From assembly GCA_009746045.1 (NCBI GenBank), contig RPFO01000165.1, positions 744,001 through 808,000 of the forward strand: a stretch of 64,000 nt of DNA, read 5' to 3'. The notes beneath the pieces are model-generated. The model saw only the letters and a program-made list of their open reading frames with translations. It made no database searches and was not told the origin of the DNA. Position 1 is the first letter of the stretch; the number at the start of each line of letters is the position of its first letter. Positions 1 to 10,008 of this stretch are shown here, piece by piece. The position numbers and the translations under genes are program-made. This DNA comes from Mesostigma viride (taxonomy: Eukaryota > Streptophyta > Mesostigmatophyceae > Mesostigmatales > Mesostigmataceae).

Positions 1-688
1 CCAACCCAAGGTTGCTGTGGGAGTTCCTTTGAACCCTGAGTGCCCCCCCTCAGGATAAAATGACTGGATGTGCCCTAGCAACCGCCACCATTATTAGGGA
101 TGACAGTCAATACTTGCTGACCCACATTTGCTTGACATGTCAATATGTAACAACCAAATCTGAATTGTTGTTACATCCTGAGTTTTGTAATAGTTTGGGA
201 TTTTATTTGAGGCCTTTTGGACAAGTATTGAGCAAGTTATGAGGTTTCCCACGTGCAGAGATATTTGGAGACCTGGACTTTGTCAACTGACTTGTTTAGA
301 CCCTCATTGGTCGTGGCCTGATCCACGTGGGGGTTATTAGTTGGTCGGTTCTGCCAAGCCTCAAATGATCCTTTAGGACTCCAGTGCATCAAGATTCGGT
401 GATTCCGCGTCTGGATTCTGCCAGGCTGGTTTGTGTGCTCTTCTGTTACGTGTCTAGTTAGAGGGACGAAAGAATCTTACCTTGTGATCTATTACCAAAT
501 CCGACAGGCTTGCATCACTCCCCGGAAAGGAGAACTTTTGCGGATGACTGTAGGTGTCAGTTGGCGATGCCTTAGGATCCGGAGACGTCCGTCCTATAGT
601 CAGCAAAAATTGGTGCGAGAGGTCCCCAGTTCGATTCCGGCCTGGATTCATTTGCAGATCGCGTTTTCCGCGGACCGGCACTGAACGC
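1..688. other. Left flank, no gene recognised
   Basis: No long open frame and no recognisable protein. Around 626-645 a stretch reading agttcgattccgg resembles the B box of a tRNA-type polymerase III promoter, so part of this may be a decayed SINE, but the arms around it do not fold into a tRNA. The segment ends where the sequence repeated at 27392 begins. Confidence 0.5.
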
Positions 689-885
689 AAATGGTTTTCA
701 CCTTTGCGGCATGCCAAATCAGAGTCGGGGTAAAATTGGCTCTTTTTTAGCAAATTAGCGGAGGCGGGGGCCGAGATTAATTAAGAGGTACCTTGAAATT
801 AAATAAGAGGCATGCCTCTATCGAGATATATGTATGGAGGCGAGTTTCTATTGGCGTTAATTTGTAGTATTGTACGACAGCTGTC
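689..885. repeat. 5' flank of the chromovirus insertion, repeated exactly at 27392-27588
   Basis: These 197 bp precede the 5' LTR of copy 1 and recur base for base before the 5' LTR of copy 3. They end in the palindrome gacagctgtc (876-885), whose last five bases are the target duplication. This is host-side sequence, not LTR. Its second occurrence is the main sign that copies 1 and 3 represent one locus. Part of it (723-759, 789-818) resembles 43975-44008 and 44036-44070. Confidence 0.85.
881..885. other. Target-site duplication (left) of the chromovirus
   Basis: ctgtc lies directly before TGTTACG of the LTR. The same five bases follow the 3' LTR at 43520-43524 and precede copy 3 at 27584-27588. 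Five bases is the usual Ty3/gypsy target duplication. Confidence 0.85.
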
Positions 886-1173
886 TGTTACGTCGCGTAA
901 CAATTCGTTGTAGTTACGGACGTAAATTAGGTCTTTGGCCTCCGTTGATCCTAGGTTTACGTGTAGTTCTAGTTGGGACCTGATTGTCCTCGTAATAGTA
1001 CCGTGGTATATTGGGTGCCTTTGGGCGCCGCGCCGCGTACTTTATTAGTGGTCCTTATCCTTTGGTAGAATGTAGTGGACCGGCGTGCATCTGTGCACCT
1101 GCTTGTGTTTCTGTGTTTCTGCAGGCGAGGGCCAGGTCGGCCCGAGCCCGTTGGACCGTTGGTGACCATTTAT
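886..1173 (+). repeat. 5' LTR, first part (copy 1)
   Basis: Begins TGTTACGTCGCGTAACA, itself a 7-bp inverted repeat around TCG. It is interrupted after 1173 by the Penelope-like element and resumes at 6320. With the insertion and one target repeat removed the LTR is 572 bp, the same as the uninterrupted 3' LTR at 42948-43519, and I saw no difference between them. Confidence 0.9.
1157..1173. other. 17-bp target duplication of the Penelope-like element (left)
   Basis: cgttggtgaccatttat occurs here and at 6303-6319 on the other side of the element, and only once in the uninterrupted LTR (43219-43235). This fixes the ends of the inserted element. Confidence 0.92.
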
Positions 1174-1751
1174 CAAAGAGACAACCAGCGCAGGCCAGAA
1201 ATCGGGAGAATCCGGACCATGGTAGCTCGAGCCTGCCGTTATCTTTCCGCGTTTTCGAGTCGTTCAGGATGATGAAGATGAATGGTGATGGAAATGTGTA
1301 TCCTTGTGCATTGAAATTATGGCTGGCTTACGTGTGGAGCGACTAGATGACCTAGACGGTGGGGCCGGAAACAGCATGCTTGATCAGGGCGTGTGTTTCT
1401 AGCCTAACTGGCCGGGAGTGTCTAGTGGTGAGCACCATTGCTGCGATCGCTCTCCCACCATTTACGAGGAAATACCCGCAAATGGAAAACCACTGAAAAG
1501 GTCTAGCTAGTCAGTCATCACGTTAGCCATGCCATGATTCCAAACGTCCAAGAACTGCACACGGTGCAAAGGCAAAAAGCCGGAGGACAGCACTTTCAAA
1601 TGTGCGGCGGGAACCAAAAGCCCGCGGATGCCAGAAAACATCGTGTTGCGGCAGCGACGCGACGATGTGGACAACGAATCCAGTGCCAAGCTCGGAACGG
1701 CCGCAAAGGAGATCTGGCATCACAGGGTTCAGATGTGCGGAGATACTATGC
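1174..1751 (-). repeat. Penelope-like element 3' pLTR (copy 1)
   Basis: Direct repeat of 5723-6301. The two differ by one base in a T-run near 1245. It contains the ORF stop codon at 1729-1731 on the minus strand. Confidence 0.88.
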
Positions 1752-4700
1752 GATCCAGCCGGTCCACGACCTGTTTGTAGAGCTTGTGCCAAGGGGCAGC
1801 ACCGAACAGATGTGGGTGACGTTGCAAAAAACATCGGACTTGACGGAGCATAATGGCTCGGTCATAGTCTTTGACCAATAAACGCTGCAAGAGTTCAACA
1901 AGAGTCGTGATGAAATCAACACGATAAGAACAAAGACGGGAAAAACGATGTAACTGAGAAAGAACAACACCATATTTTGCTGTGTGGGAAAGGAGACTGT
2001 GAATATCGGGGTAACGAATAAAAGGAATTTGCTGGTATTTAGGATCCTTGCGCTTATCATAGATAGCCGTACGCCAGCCCTTCTTGTTATGGGTAATGTT
2101 AAGATCGAGGTAATTGCAATGAGTATCCTCCGACGTGAGCTTTAATGTGAGGGACGCTTGCGGGTAGATGCCAGGCAGACCAGCGGTGATATACAAATGG
2201 GTTGCGAAATCAGGGTTGTCGAAAGCGATGACATCATCAATGTATCGACATGTATGGATAAAACGCCTGATGAGAACATCATCGTTTGAGGCAATGAGAT
2301 TCTCCATGAATGCAAGCTCATAAGTGTATAGATAGAGGTTTGCAAGGAGCCCGGCACAGTTAGTGCCCATAGGGATGCCGATAGCTTGTTGGTATACATT
2401 GCCCGCAAAACAGATGAAGGTGTTATCAACAAGATAAGAGATCCAATGGACAAGGTCAGCCTTCGTGATAATATAATTATAACCATCCCGCACGATAGCA
2501 CCTGCCGCGATCCCTGAGAGCCACGTTGCCGTGGGCTTGGTCTGAGAAACACGCACGTGCAGGTGGTTGCGCCCGTGAGGCCTACGTGCATACAGACGAG
2601 TAAGGAGGCTATCTAAACGAGCTTTCAAATCGTGCAAATCTAGTGTGGTATATAGAGTGGTGAAATCATAGGTGGCTATGGGCATAGGTATACGTTTCTC
2701 TGCTGCTGTCTTAGAACGGCTAAGGGCGGCAAGGCGTAGGCGTACTTGGGCTGAGTCTATGACGATCCAACTACCAGCGCATTCATACCCGGCATTCGAC
2801 AGCACCTCCACCCATAATGCATTGGCTTCGGGGAGAAGAGCATTCAAAGCATGGCAGATGAGTTTCGAGAGAGGCATCAGTGGGGCTGAATGCGACGCAG
2901 CAATGGTGCGCAAAGCAACAGGAGTTTTGTGCAGCTTAAGAGTGAGATACAGATATGGGAACGTAGTGGTGGTGGCGCGTCGCTGCCGCTTAAGGAATGC
3001 CCGAGCAAAAATGTTTTGGCTGTGCAGAAAAGCCCGATGAGCAGCGGTGATACTGGCGGTGGACTGTGCACGCTGAACATAGGTAGGGCTGGACGCCAAC
3101 TCGTGTTGCAAAGTAGCAAGGTAGTGCTTCTTGCATAAAAGCAAAGTTGTTGGCACTCTTGTCAACACACGTGATGATAAAGTCCTGCTTGAAGTGGTCA
3201 AGAAGTGCTTTATCTGTGGTGTTGAGCCAGGTGGTGCGGTGGACCTGCTGGAGACGGTAATCAAGCCTGGTGAGACGTGCATTGCATTCGTGAATGACGG
3301 CGCGAAACCACGGTTCCATGGCAAGGGGAGCAAGCTGTAGGTCCGTGCTCATGGCATTGCAAAATTTGCGCAGTGATGTGGAGAGCAGTGCATTCACCTC
3401 TTTGGCACACGTGCGCTGGACCCACGGCCGAAACTTGGTGCCTTTGGCAAAAAGGTCTACAAGCGTGTGGCTCGGCAGGATGCTGAGGTCAGCGGTCATG
3501 ACGTGCTGTGAGGTGGGATCAAGGTACTTGAAATACCGTTGTTGTTGGCAGGGGCAGGGCCCTGCCAAGATGGTGGCCAGCTCGGTGGGCGTTGTATCGC
3601 GGCTGACCTTCCCGTTGCTGAAAACCATTTGTCCCAAGGTGGGAGAGTAATGCCAGGCGGCAATGGGAGTGCCGAAAGTGTTGCGCACCACGAGCGGCAT
3701 CGCAGCCTGCACTTGCGGCAAATGCAGAATGTGTGGCAAACACAGCTCATCCATCGCAGCATGAATGAAAGGTGAGATCAGCAAACGGCGCGGACGCAGT
3801 GCATCTGCATTCCCATTGACACGGTGCCGAATGATACGTGAGAGAAGGCCTCGCAGACTAGTGGCATGGGAGCGGGGGACTTGCAGATCAGCTGGGGAGC
3901 ACGACCCGACGGCAATGTGTAAGCTGGTAAGCTTCTTCAAGCTGCAGGCTTCGAGATAGGATGCATGAAAGTTGCCGCGTTGCATAAGCCGAGACATGTG
4001 ACGTAAGCAGCGGAGACTGGTGGAGTAAAGGGAAGGATCGGTGGACACATGTGTGGAAGGTGGAGGGGCCGGGGTGACGCTGGGGGGATAGGGGCGATAT
4101 GGGTGGAGATTGTGCTTCAGACGCCAGGCACGGATGAACATAAGAGGGCGGGGACGGAGGGGAGGCGGGCGGCGGCGAGACCGAGCTTTGAAACTCTTGC
4201 CTTCAATGCAAAAACCGTGGGGCAGAAATGCATGTAACATTCGTTTCCAAAACGTTTCCCGATGCCCTGCGGCTTTGCGAAAAGCGGCGCCGGTAAAGGT
4301 GCCGGGGACATGTTCCAAGGGGACGACTCGCCAATCCCACCACCCGTATTGGGCCATGGCGCCATGTAGGGGGGTGTCGTCGTTGGCGGCAGGGCGGCCA
4401 ATATGAAGGCGGCGTGCCGCTCGGACATGTTCCTGAAAACGCGTCCAGGCATCCCGTTGCGTCTGGCCAACGTAGATACGCTGAGGGTACCTGCGGTTGT
4501 AAATGGCATAAATGACGCGATGGGTGCTTACGGGGTGTGGGCGAGTGGAGTTGGTAAGCGACAAATGCGTGCGCTGTAAGCGCCGGAGGCGACGTAGAGT
4601 ATGGTCATCCTTGCAGTGATGGTTATGGCGCGTGTTGATGCGACAACGCTTCCGCCATGCCTGTGAGGAGATACGATAGGGGAACTGCCGAGAAATAGCA

Positions 4701-4783
4701 GTGTACTTCCGGTAATCAATGCCACTGGATTGCCGTATTCTGTGGAGGGTAAGAGCATGCCAGAAAGTCATAAGGTGTTTCAT
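1729..4783 (-). pseudogene. Penelope-like GIY-YIG endonuclease/reverse transcriptase, frameshifted
   Basis: Equivalent of the 1018-residue ORF at 28433-31489. Here it is split into an N-terminal frame (2990-4783, endonuclease and linker) and a C-terminal frame (1729-3333, RT). The break is near 3137, where the plus strand reads gcataaaagc against gcatatgaaagc in copy 3, two bases fewer. The RT catalytic YIDD is encoded at 2233-2244. Apart from this the copies differ by only a handful of bases, so the break is either a recent mutation or an uncorrected sequencing error. Confidence 0.85.
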
Positions 4784-5722
4784 GATGATTCAGATGCACT
4801 GAGAGCTAAGACATCAAACAGAACCAGAGCGGAGCATATTGAGGTAAGTCAATATTCACTGCGTAACACCCGTTACGCGATAGCGGTGGTCCATGATGCA
4901 TCTCCCCGGGGCAGGATGTGGCTAACAACACAGCTGAATGGACTCGGAACATGTGGATTCCCAGTGGGGGGGCCTTCCAATTGTCATACTTGACACCTCT
5001 TTCCTGTAACGAAAAGATTTCCCTTCTTCATGTTCCAGATGAGTCACCGTGCTCCTGCCTTTGTGTTTTTTTGGCGTTTGTAAAGAGATATGGGAGGGTA
5101 AACAAAAGCAAAGGCTGATATTGCCGTGTGGGGGGCCCGATCCTTGGTTAGTCTCTCAAGTGCCCACAGAAAAACACGAGAGTAGCACACACAGCGCGCA
5201 GCCCAGCCTAGCTCCCTCAGTAAAAGTAAAAGAAAAAGGACAAGAACAGCAAAACAAACGAGAACAAGAAAAAGAACAAAACACAGACACGTAGTGCAAT
5301 GTGAGCGGAATGATGGAGGAAGGTGAGAGGGGGACATCGTATTGAATGTGTAGGCATTGAGGCAGCCGAAGCGTCCCATCCCCGGGTACATTCGTGGCTT
5401 TCAAAAAAGCCACAACCTGCGTGGAAGAGGAAAATGCAGGAACGATGAGTATGATCCTGAAAACGAGGTTGAGGAAACGCGGAGAGGAAATGCCGGCCGC
5501 TGAAACGATTCCGATGGAACTATGGGTTTCGCCGACATGAGGCGGTGCAGCTGACTATCTCTATGGTGTCGTGTGTGACCGGGAGTGCCGGTTCACGTGC
5601 GCACTCGTCGGACTAGCCCGACGACATGTGTGCTTGGTTGCCCACGGCTGAAATCCTCTTGCCCGTCATGCAAAGGCCACGCCTCCTAGCCGAAAACGAA
5701 CTATATTCAACCAATCTAATAT
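4784..5722 (-). other. Penelope-like element 5' leader
   Basis: Lies between the upstream pLTR and the ORF start on the minus strand. No conserved reading frame. The plus strand has an A-rich stretch (about 5220-5290). Present and nearly unchanged in copy 3 at 31490-32428. Confidence 0.6.
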
Positions 5723-6301
5723 CAAAGAGACAACCAGCGCAGGCCAGAAATCGGGAGAATCCGGACCATGGTAGCTCGAGCCTGCCGTTATCTTTTCCGC
5801 GTTTTCGAGTCGTTCAGGATGATGAAGATGAATGGTGATGGAAATGTGTATCCTTGTGCATTGAAATTATGGCTGGCTTACGTGTGGAGCGACTAGATGA
5901 CCTAGACGGTGGGGCCGGAAACAGCATGCTTGATCAGGGCGTGTGTTTCTAGCCTAACTGGCCGGGAGTGTCTAGTGGTGAGCACCATTGCTGCGATCGC
6001 TCTCCCACCATTTACGAGGAAATACCCGCAAATGGAAAACCACTGAAAAGGTCTAGCTAGTCAGTCATCACGTTAGCCATGCCATGATTCCAAACGTCCA
6101 AGAACTGCACACGGTGCAAAGGCAAAAAGCCGGAGGACAGCACTTTCAAATGTGCGGCGGGAACCAAAAGCCCGCGGATGCCAGAAAACATCGTGTTGCG
6201 GCAGCGACGCGACGATGTGGACAACGAATCCAGTGCCAAGCTCGGAACGGCCGCAAAGGAGATCTGGCATCACAGGGTTCAGATGTGCGGAGATACTATG
6301 C
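5723..6301 (-). repeat. Penelope-like element 5' pLTR (copy 1)
   Basis: 579-bp direct repeat of 1174-1751. On the minus strand it precedes the leader and ORF, so it should hold the promoter. Confidence 0.88.
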
Positions 6302-6302
6302 A

Positions 6303-6319
6303 CGTTGGTGACCATTTAT
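6303..6319. other. 17-bp target duplication of the Penelope-like element (right)
   Basis: Second copy of cgttggtgaccatttat; LTR sequence resumes immediately after it. Confidence 0.92.
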
Positions 6320-6603
6320 GCACGTTCCACTCCTTGTGTGGTCACTCGGCGTGTGTTGAATGAATTAACACATTTAGGCTTGGGTCACGGCTGTGTAGTG
6401 TGTTTCCTTCCTCTATTCCTGGAATAAACGGGTTTGGGTAAATGGTTGTATGGCGTATTACAGTAACACATACGTGAATGCATTGAGATCTGCACCGTCT
6501 CGTTCGTCTTTCGCTAGGGGTTTGAGTAGAGGAGGCCTGACCAATTTAGGTAGTATCAGGCACAGTAGAGGTAGAGGTGGAGGTAGAAGTTTAGGACGTA
6601 ACA
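6320..6603 (+). repeat. 5' LTR, second part (copy 1)
   Basis: Continues the LTR to the terminal ACGTAACA, which mirrors the initial TGTTACGT. It contains AATAAA in ggaataaacggg near 6421-6430, a likely polyadenylation signal, which places the R/U5 boundary in this part. Confidence 0.88.
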
Positions 6604-6809
6604 ATGGTTCCGGAGGAACTTTCGTAGGTAGAGAACGAGACGACGGTCCTTTGTCACATACGCCTTTGCAAGAACCCTTCCGCGTCCAGGGATACGAAGT
6701 CGACACTTTCTTGACAGGTAATGGGCGGGTCGCCGTCAAGCTGGGAGAGTCGTGCTGCCCGGTTCGGGACACGATCTGCCTAGATGCTAGACCTGCTCGT
6801 AGCGGATAA
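6450..6809 (+). CDS. Possible small ORF starting in the LTR and ending in the leader
   Basis: 119-codon open frame starting in the LTR just after the AATAAA signal and running 206 bp past its end. The product would be Gly/Arg/Ser-rich with RG-type repeats at about residues 39-62, then a less biased C-terminal half containing three Cys. It is identical in copy 3 (33157-33516), but the copies are too similar there for that to show selection. Without a known family it could be a translated upstream ORF or simply chance. Confidence 0.25.
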   Translation: MAYYSNTYVNALRSAPSRSSFARGLSRGGLTNLGSIRHSRGRGGGRSLGRNNGSGGTFVGRERDDGPLSHTPLQEPFRVQGYEVDTFLTGNGRVAVKLGESCCPVRDTICLDARPARSG

Positions 6810-7148
6810 ACCCTTTCGTATATAGCTCCTTCGTTTTGTTTTCCTGCGCAAGTTCTCTTCCTGTCGTAGATAGAGGATAATTGTTTTATTAGACGGCCAC
6901 AGTGAGACGAGTAGCGTCGTGGTAGCCTACACCTTTTTCCTTCGTGCTGCTGTTTTATTAGACGGCCGCACCCGCAGAGATACGGGTCGCTGCTTTTAGG
7001 ACGAACGCTGGACTATTCGGTCGCTGATTTTAGGACGAGCGCTGGACCATTCCGCTCATGCTGCTTTCGGTGCTCCAGATCGCCCAGATAAGTCGCCTAC
7101 CCTTTCTTCTTCTAGCGTGACGTCACAAGACCCAACAGGTGCGTTACC
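6604..7148 (+). other. Chromovirus leader with internal direct repeats
   Basis: No conserved protein beyond the small ORF above. It contains two pairs of direct repeats: tgttttattagacggcc at 6882-6898 and 6951-6967, and ttttaggacgaRcgctggac followed by YattcSg at 6994-7020 and 7028-7054. Such repeats in a retroelement leader could be packaging or translation signals, but that is inference. Confidence 0.5.
6605..6619 (+). promoter_or_regulatory. Putative primer binding site
   Basis: TGGTTCCGGAGGAAC starts one base after the LTR. A PBS normally begins TGG, pairing with the CCA end of a tRNA. The matching tRNA cannot be named from the window. Confidence 0.6.
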
Positions 7149-7547
7149 ATGAGCCAGCGGCGATCTTTTACTGCTCCTTCCCATTCTTCTAGTGATAATA
7201 GTCTAGCTAAATATTACGTAGTCATTACGCCTCAATGGTCCTCCATTTTCCTTTCTTGGTCCGACGCTAGGAAGATCGTTCAGAATCGTGTATACAACGT
7301 AATTAGGTATAAGAAATTTATGTCCTTTGAAGAAGCTCAGCAGTTCCTTATAGATCATAGCCAAACAGATTTAGGCCTTCATGTACGCCCTATTCCTCAT
7401 GGTCGTCCTCCAGTAGAAGCTCTAGTCTTTGCTACCCCTCCTTCTTCTCCCCCTAAACGGGCTGCATCTGCATCTGCATCTGCTTCAGACACTCCTCTCA
7501 CTTTGGAGTTTGGTTCCCTATCCATTACTGTTGTTAAAAAGGATTGA
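7149..7547 (+). CDS. ORF1: RNase H1 N-terminal / viroplasmin-like protein (copy 1)
   Basis: 132 residues. Residues 21-68 match the pattern of the RNase H1 N-terminal (caulimovirus viroplasmin-like) domain: KYYVV at 21-25, a central SW (36-37), RYKKF at 53-57, then S-x-EEA-x-x-FL. In cellular RNase H1 this small fold binds RNA/DNA hybrid or double-stranded RNA; in caulimovirus P6 it is part of the viroplasmin/translation transactivator. No catalytic RNase H follows; a low-complexity Pro/Ser/Ala tail does. It has its own ATG in gttaccATGag and ends 91 bp before gag in another frame. Copy 3 has one fewer gcatct repeat (two residues shorter) and mostly silent differences. A nucleic-acid-binding helper role is inferred. 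Confidence 0.72.
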   Translation: MSQRRSFTAPSHSSSDNSLAKYYVVITPQWSSIFLSWSDARKIVQNRVYNVIRYKKFMSFEEAQQFLIDHSQTDLGLHVRPIPHGRPPVEALVFATPPSSPPKRAASASASASDTPLTLEFGSLSITVVKKD

Positions 7548-7638
7548 TTTTAATTTTGTTCTTGCTGCAGACCTTCAAGGTTTTTCCTTTTTCTTTTGTT
7601 GCTTTCTTCTAGATTCCTATTCCTTTACGTAATTAAAG

Positions 7639-9384
7639 ATGGATCCAGTGGGTGGAGATATGTCGCCTATACCTACCAATAATAATAATAATAATACTAA
7701 TAACAATAACAATAACAATACTCGTGGTAACCGACGGGACTCCTTGGAAACGGTACATCATCTTACCCCTCAAGGTATTCTTCGTACCTCACCTCCTTCT
7801 CCTGTTGCTGGTGGTCGCCGTCGTCCATCAATTACCCCACCTACCTATGAACAACGTATTTCACAAGTCAGATTTAGGGATGAACCTTCTTTTGCGGTGG
7901 ACCAGGCCCCTGCCCCTTCTGCAACCTTGGCTCACCCCTCCAGCAGGTCCTCACTCACTAACAATGCTCCTAGGCCTCCTTCCCACCCTGTTCCTTCAAT
8001 GCCTGCCATTAACACGGGTCGCACCTCTGCCCCTGTCGGCCCTTCTGGGCGCCCTAGTGCAGTTCCCTTTTTCCCACCTGCTTCCTGGTCCTACCCTGAG
8101 ACGGCCTATGAGGCTGCCCAGGTCCCTACCCGTGTGGCTGATTTAGAAGTTAACAATGATTTTAGTACCATGCCCCTAGATGATAGGAACTATGATCATT
8201 TTGCCTACTCCTCTCTTCGTGAGCAATATACTGTTCCCTTCTCCTATGGGCACCATCCTGAAACGGTGGCTCCCTCTAGACCCTTACCCAAGACTTTTCC
8301 TATCCCTTCCTTCTATCCCGCTTATGTAGCAGTGGAAGATAGTGGCCCTATGGGAAAAACTGATTCTTCTAATCCCCCTAAGCCTCCTGCTCTTCCCCTC
8401 TTTGCTAACCTTCCTAAGCTGGATGTCAAGTCTACCCCTCAACAGTTTTTCACCTTCATTATGTTGCTCACCCAGAACACAGAGTCCTGGCAGAACCACA
8501 ATAGGTGGCGCCTCTCTGATGCTGTACTAGTTCCTCATTATCTTACTACCTGCATTACTCCTGAGCTTGCTAACCTCATCCAGTGTGAGTCTCTTGCCTC
8601 TCATGCCTACCCAAACTCTGTAGCAGAATTGTTCAAGCGTTTAGAGAACCATTTAGTCCCTCCCGATGCAGATTGGCAGGATAGATTATCATTTGGTACC
8701 TTGCAGCAGGGTACCAAGTCCTTCAAAGAATATATGAAAGAGTTTGATGCTCAGATGGTACGAATTAGGGATTTGTCGGGTGCAGAAGTACGTGCCCGCT
8801 TCCTTCAGGGCCTCAGTAGACCCTTATTGCGTGAAGTCAAGCGCCAGTTCTCTGCCTACCGTTTTACTGACCTGCCCCTCAAGCATGTGCGCCAGCATCT
8901 TTTACGAGTAGCAGATTTCTTCTCCACGCCTTCTCTTCCTACCCGTTCCCGTATTAATAATATTAGCCTTACCCCTGAGGAGGAGAACTCCTATGTAGAA
9001 GAATTAGATATTTGTGTGACTGACCTTTCAGCTCTGGATGTCTCTCATATCACCTGCTATCATTGTAAGGAAGTAGGTCATCTCAAACGTGAGTGCCCCA
9101 AGTTCCTTTCGGGTGCTCCCCCTCATCCCGACGCTCGCCCTCCTCGTACCCCTCAGCGTGCTCCTATTCGTCCCACTTCAGGACGCATTCCTTCAGCTAC
9201 CCCTAGTAGGCTGAATGCTGTGCAGACAGGATCCCCAGGGTTCCCCTATGATAATCAGGCTCCCGCACCCTCTTCAATCCCTCGTGACCCTCCAGCAGTG
9301 GCTTTTCCGCCAGGGTCTTCTTCGGGGTTCGTTCCTATGGATTTGGGGGGGAGGGGGAACAGTAGGCCTGTCAGCCGGGGGTAA
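7639..9384 (+). CDS. gag: Gag, chromovirus copy 1 (intact)
   Basis: 581 residues. The N-terminus has an Asn-rich low-complexity run (about residues 14-28), then a Pro/Ser-rich region. A capsid-like retrotransposon gag domain follows at about residues 245-430 (with LSFGTLQQGTKSFKEYMKEF and ARFLQGL). A CCHC zinc knuckle, CYHCKEVGHLKREC, spans 473-486. The basic Pro-rich tail ends in FVPMDLGGRGNSRP. It forms the particle and binds RNA. Pol begins in the +1 frame and overlaps the end of gag, suggesting frameshifted expression. Confidence 0.88.
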   Translation: MDPVGGDMSPIPTNNNNNNTNNNNNNNTRGNRRDSLETVHHLTPQGILRTSPPSPVAGGRRRPSITPPTYEQRISQVRFRDEPSFAVDQAPAPSATLAHPSSRSSLTNNAPRPPSHPVPSMPAINTGRTSAPVGPSGRPSAVPFFPPASWSYPETAYEAAQVPTRVADLEVNNDFSTMPLDDRNYDHFAYSSLREQYTVPFSYGHHPETVAPSRPLPKTFPIPSFYPAYVAVEDSGPMGKTDSSNPPKPPALPLFANLPKLDVKSTPQQFFTFIMLLTQNTESWQNHNRWRLSDAVLVPHYLTTCITPELANLIQCESLASHAYPNSVAELFKRLENHLVPPDADWQDRLSFGTLQQGTKSFKEYMKEFDAQMVRIRDLSGAEVRARFLQGLSRPLLREVKRQFSAYRFTDLPLKHVRQHLLRVADFFSTPSLPTRSRINNISLTPEEENSYVEELDICVTDLSALDVSHITCYHCKEVGHLKRECPKFLSGAPPHPDARPPRTPQRAPIRPTSGRIPSATPSRLNAVQTGSPGFPYDNQAPAPSSIPRDPPAVAFPPGSSSGFVPMDLGGRGNSRPVSRG

Positions 9385-10002
9385 CCTGGACAGGTCCTTA
9401 GATAGTACCCCAGATAATAATTTTTGCTTGCCTGTTTTTATAACCTCTGTAGGAGCTGAATCATCCCTACCACTACGTGTGCGTCCTCTTATGTTCTTGA
9501 ATGGTGGCTTAACCGTCCCTCATACTGTTGTAGACCCCTTCTGCATGCTGATGAACTCTTGAATGTCTCTGTGTTAGTGGATAGCGGTGCGGCTAGCTCC
9601 TTTGTGAGCGAGGCCCTAGTTAGGCGTTTAGGACTAGTCCCTACCCCTCACACAAAAACTGTCACTGTCCATTATGCTGACGGTCGCACCAGTCATTCCC
9701 CGGGTACGGTGTCCCTTCCCCTGGTCATACAAGGACGTACGGTCAACCTGACGGCCACTATAGGCCCTATCACTACAGCTGATGTATTACTAGGATTAGA
9801 TTGGCACCAGGATAATAAAATTACTATTAATTATGATACTATGGTCATTTGGTTTCCAGATAGCTCTTACTGGGTACCAGAACGTCATTATAGATTAGAA
9901 AATTTATCCTTGGTAGATATTACTCCTCCTACACCTGTTGATCCTCCTGTTAGACCTATACCTGAAGTATTAATGTCAATGACGAATTACGTTCTGAATT
10001 AA
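9385..10002 (+). pseudogene. pol: Pol: aspartic protease region (copy 1)
   Basis: Retropepsin: catalytic DSGA at 9580-9591 inside VLVDSGAASSFVSEALV, and the later VLLGLDW flap-side motif. It processes the Gag-Pol polyprotein. One base is missing near 9541 compared with copy 3 (cccctt-ctgc against ccccttcctgc), so the frame from gag is broken. The protease itself is open from 9559. A short spacer follows it before the RT. Confidence 0.85.
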
Positions 10003-10008
10003 AGAAAT

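Larger units (their letters stand above)
1174..6302 (-). mobile_element. Penelope-like element, permuted (N-terminal GIY-YIG) type, copy 1
   Basis: 5129-bp element inserted in the chromovirus 5' LTR on the opposite strand, bounded by a 17-bp target duplication. It has ~578-bp direct terminal repeats (pLTRs), a ~0.94-kb 5' leader and one long ORF whose last codons and stop lie in the 3' pLTR. Known biology: Penelope-like elements usually carry GIY-YIG at the C-terminus. A clade with the endonuclease at the N-terminus (named Chlamys/Naiad) is described in green algae, protists and invertebrates; domain order here fits it. The ORF in this copy is frameshifted; the copy at 27877-33009 is open. 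Confidence 0.88.

Noticed and set aside
601-660. Possible tRNA or SINE from gttcgattccgg
   Set aside because: No complete cloverleaf and no clear A box at the right distance; kept only as a remark on the flank.
1174-1751. Hammerhead ribozyme in the Penelope-like pLTR
   Set aside because: Hammerheads are known in such repeats, but I found no CUGANGA...GAAA core with plausible stems; only a near match (ctgaacgactcgaaa on the minus strand).
2672-4406. Plus-strand ORFs of 60-120 codons across the Penelope-like element
   Set aside because: They are antisense shadows of the minus-strand ORF, with Arg/Gly-rich composition and no motifs.
7680-7720. AAT/AAC run in gag as a separate microsatellite feature
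   Set aside because: It encodes the Asn tract of gag and is open in copy 1; it explains the copy 3 break but needs no entry of its own.
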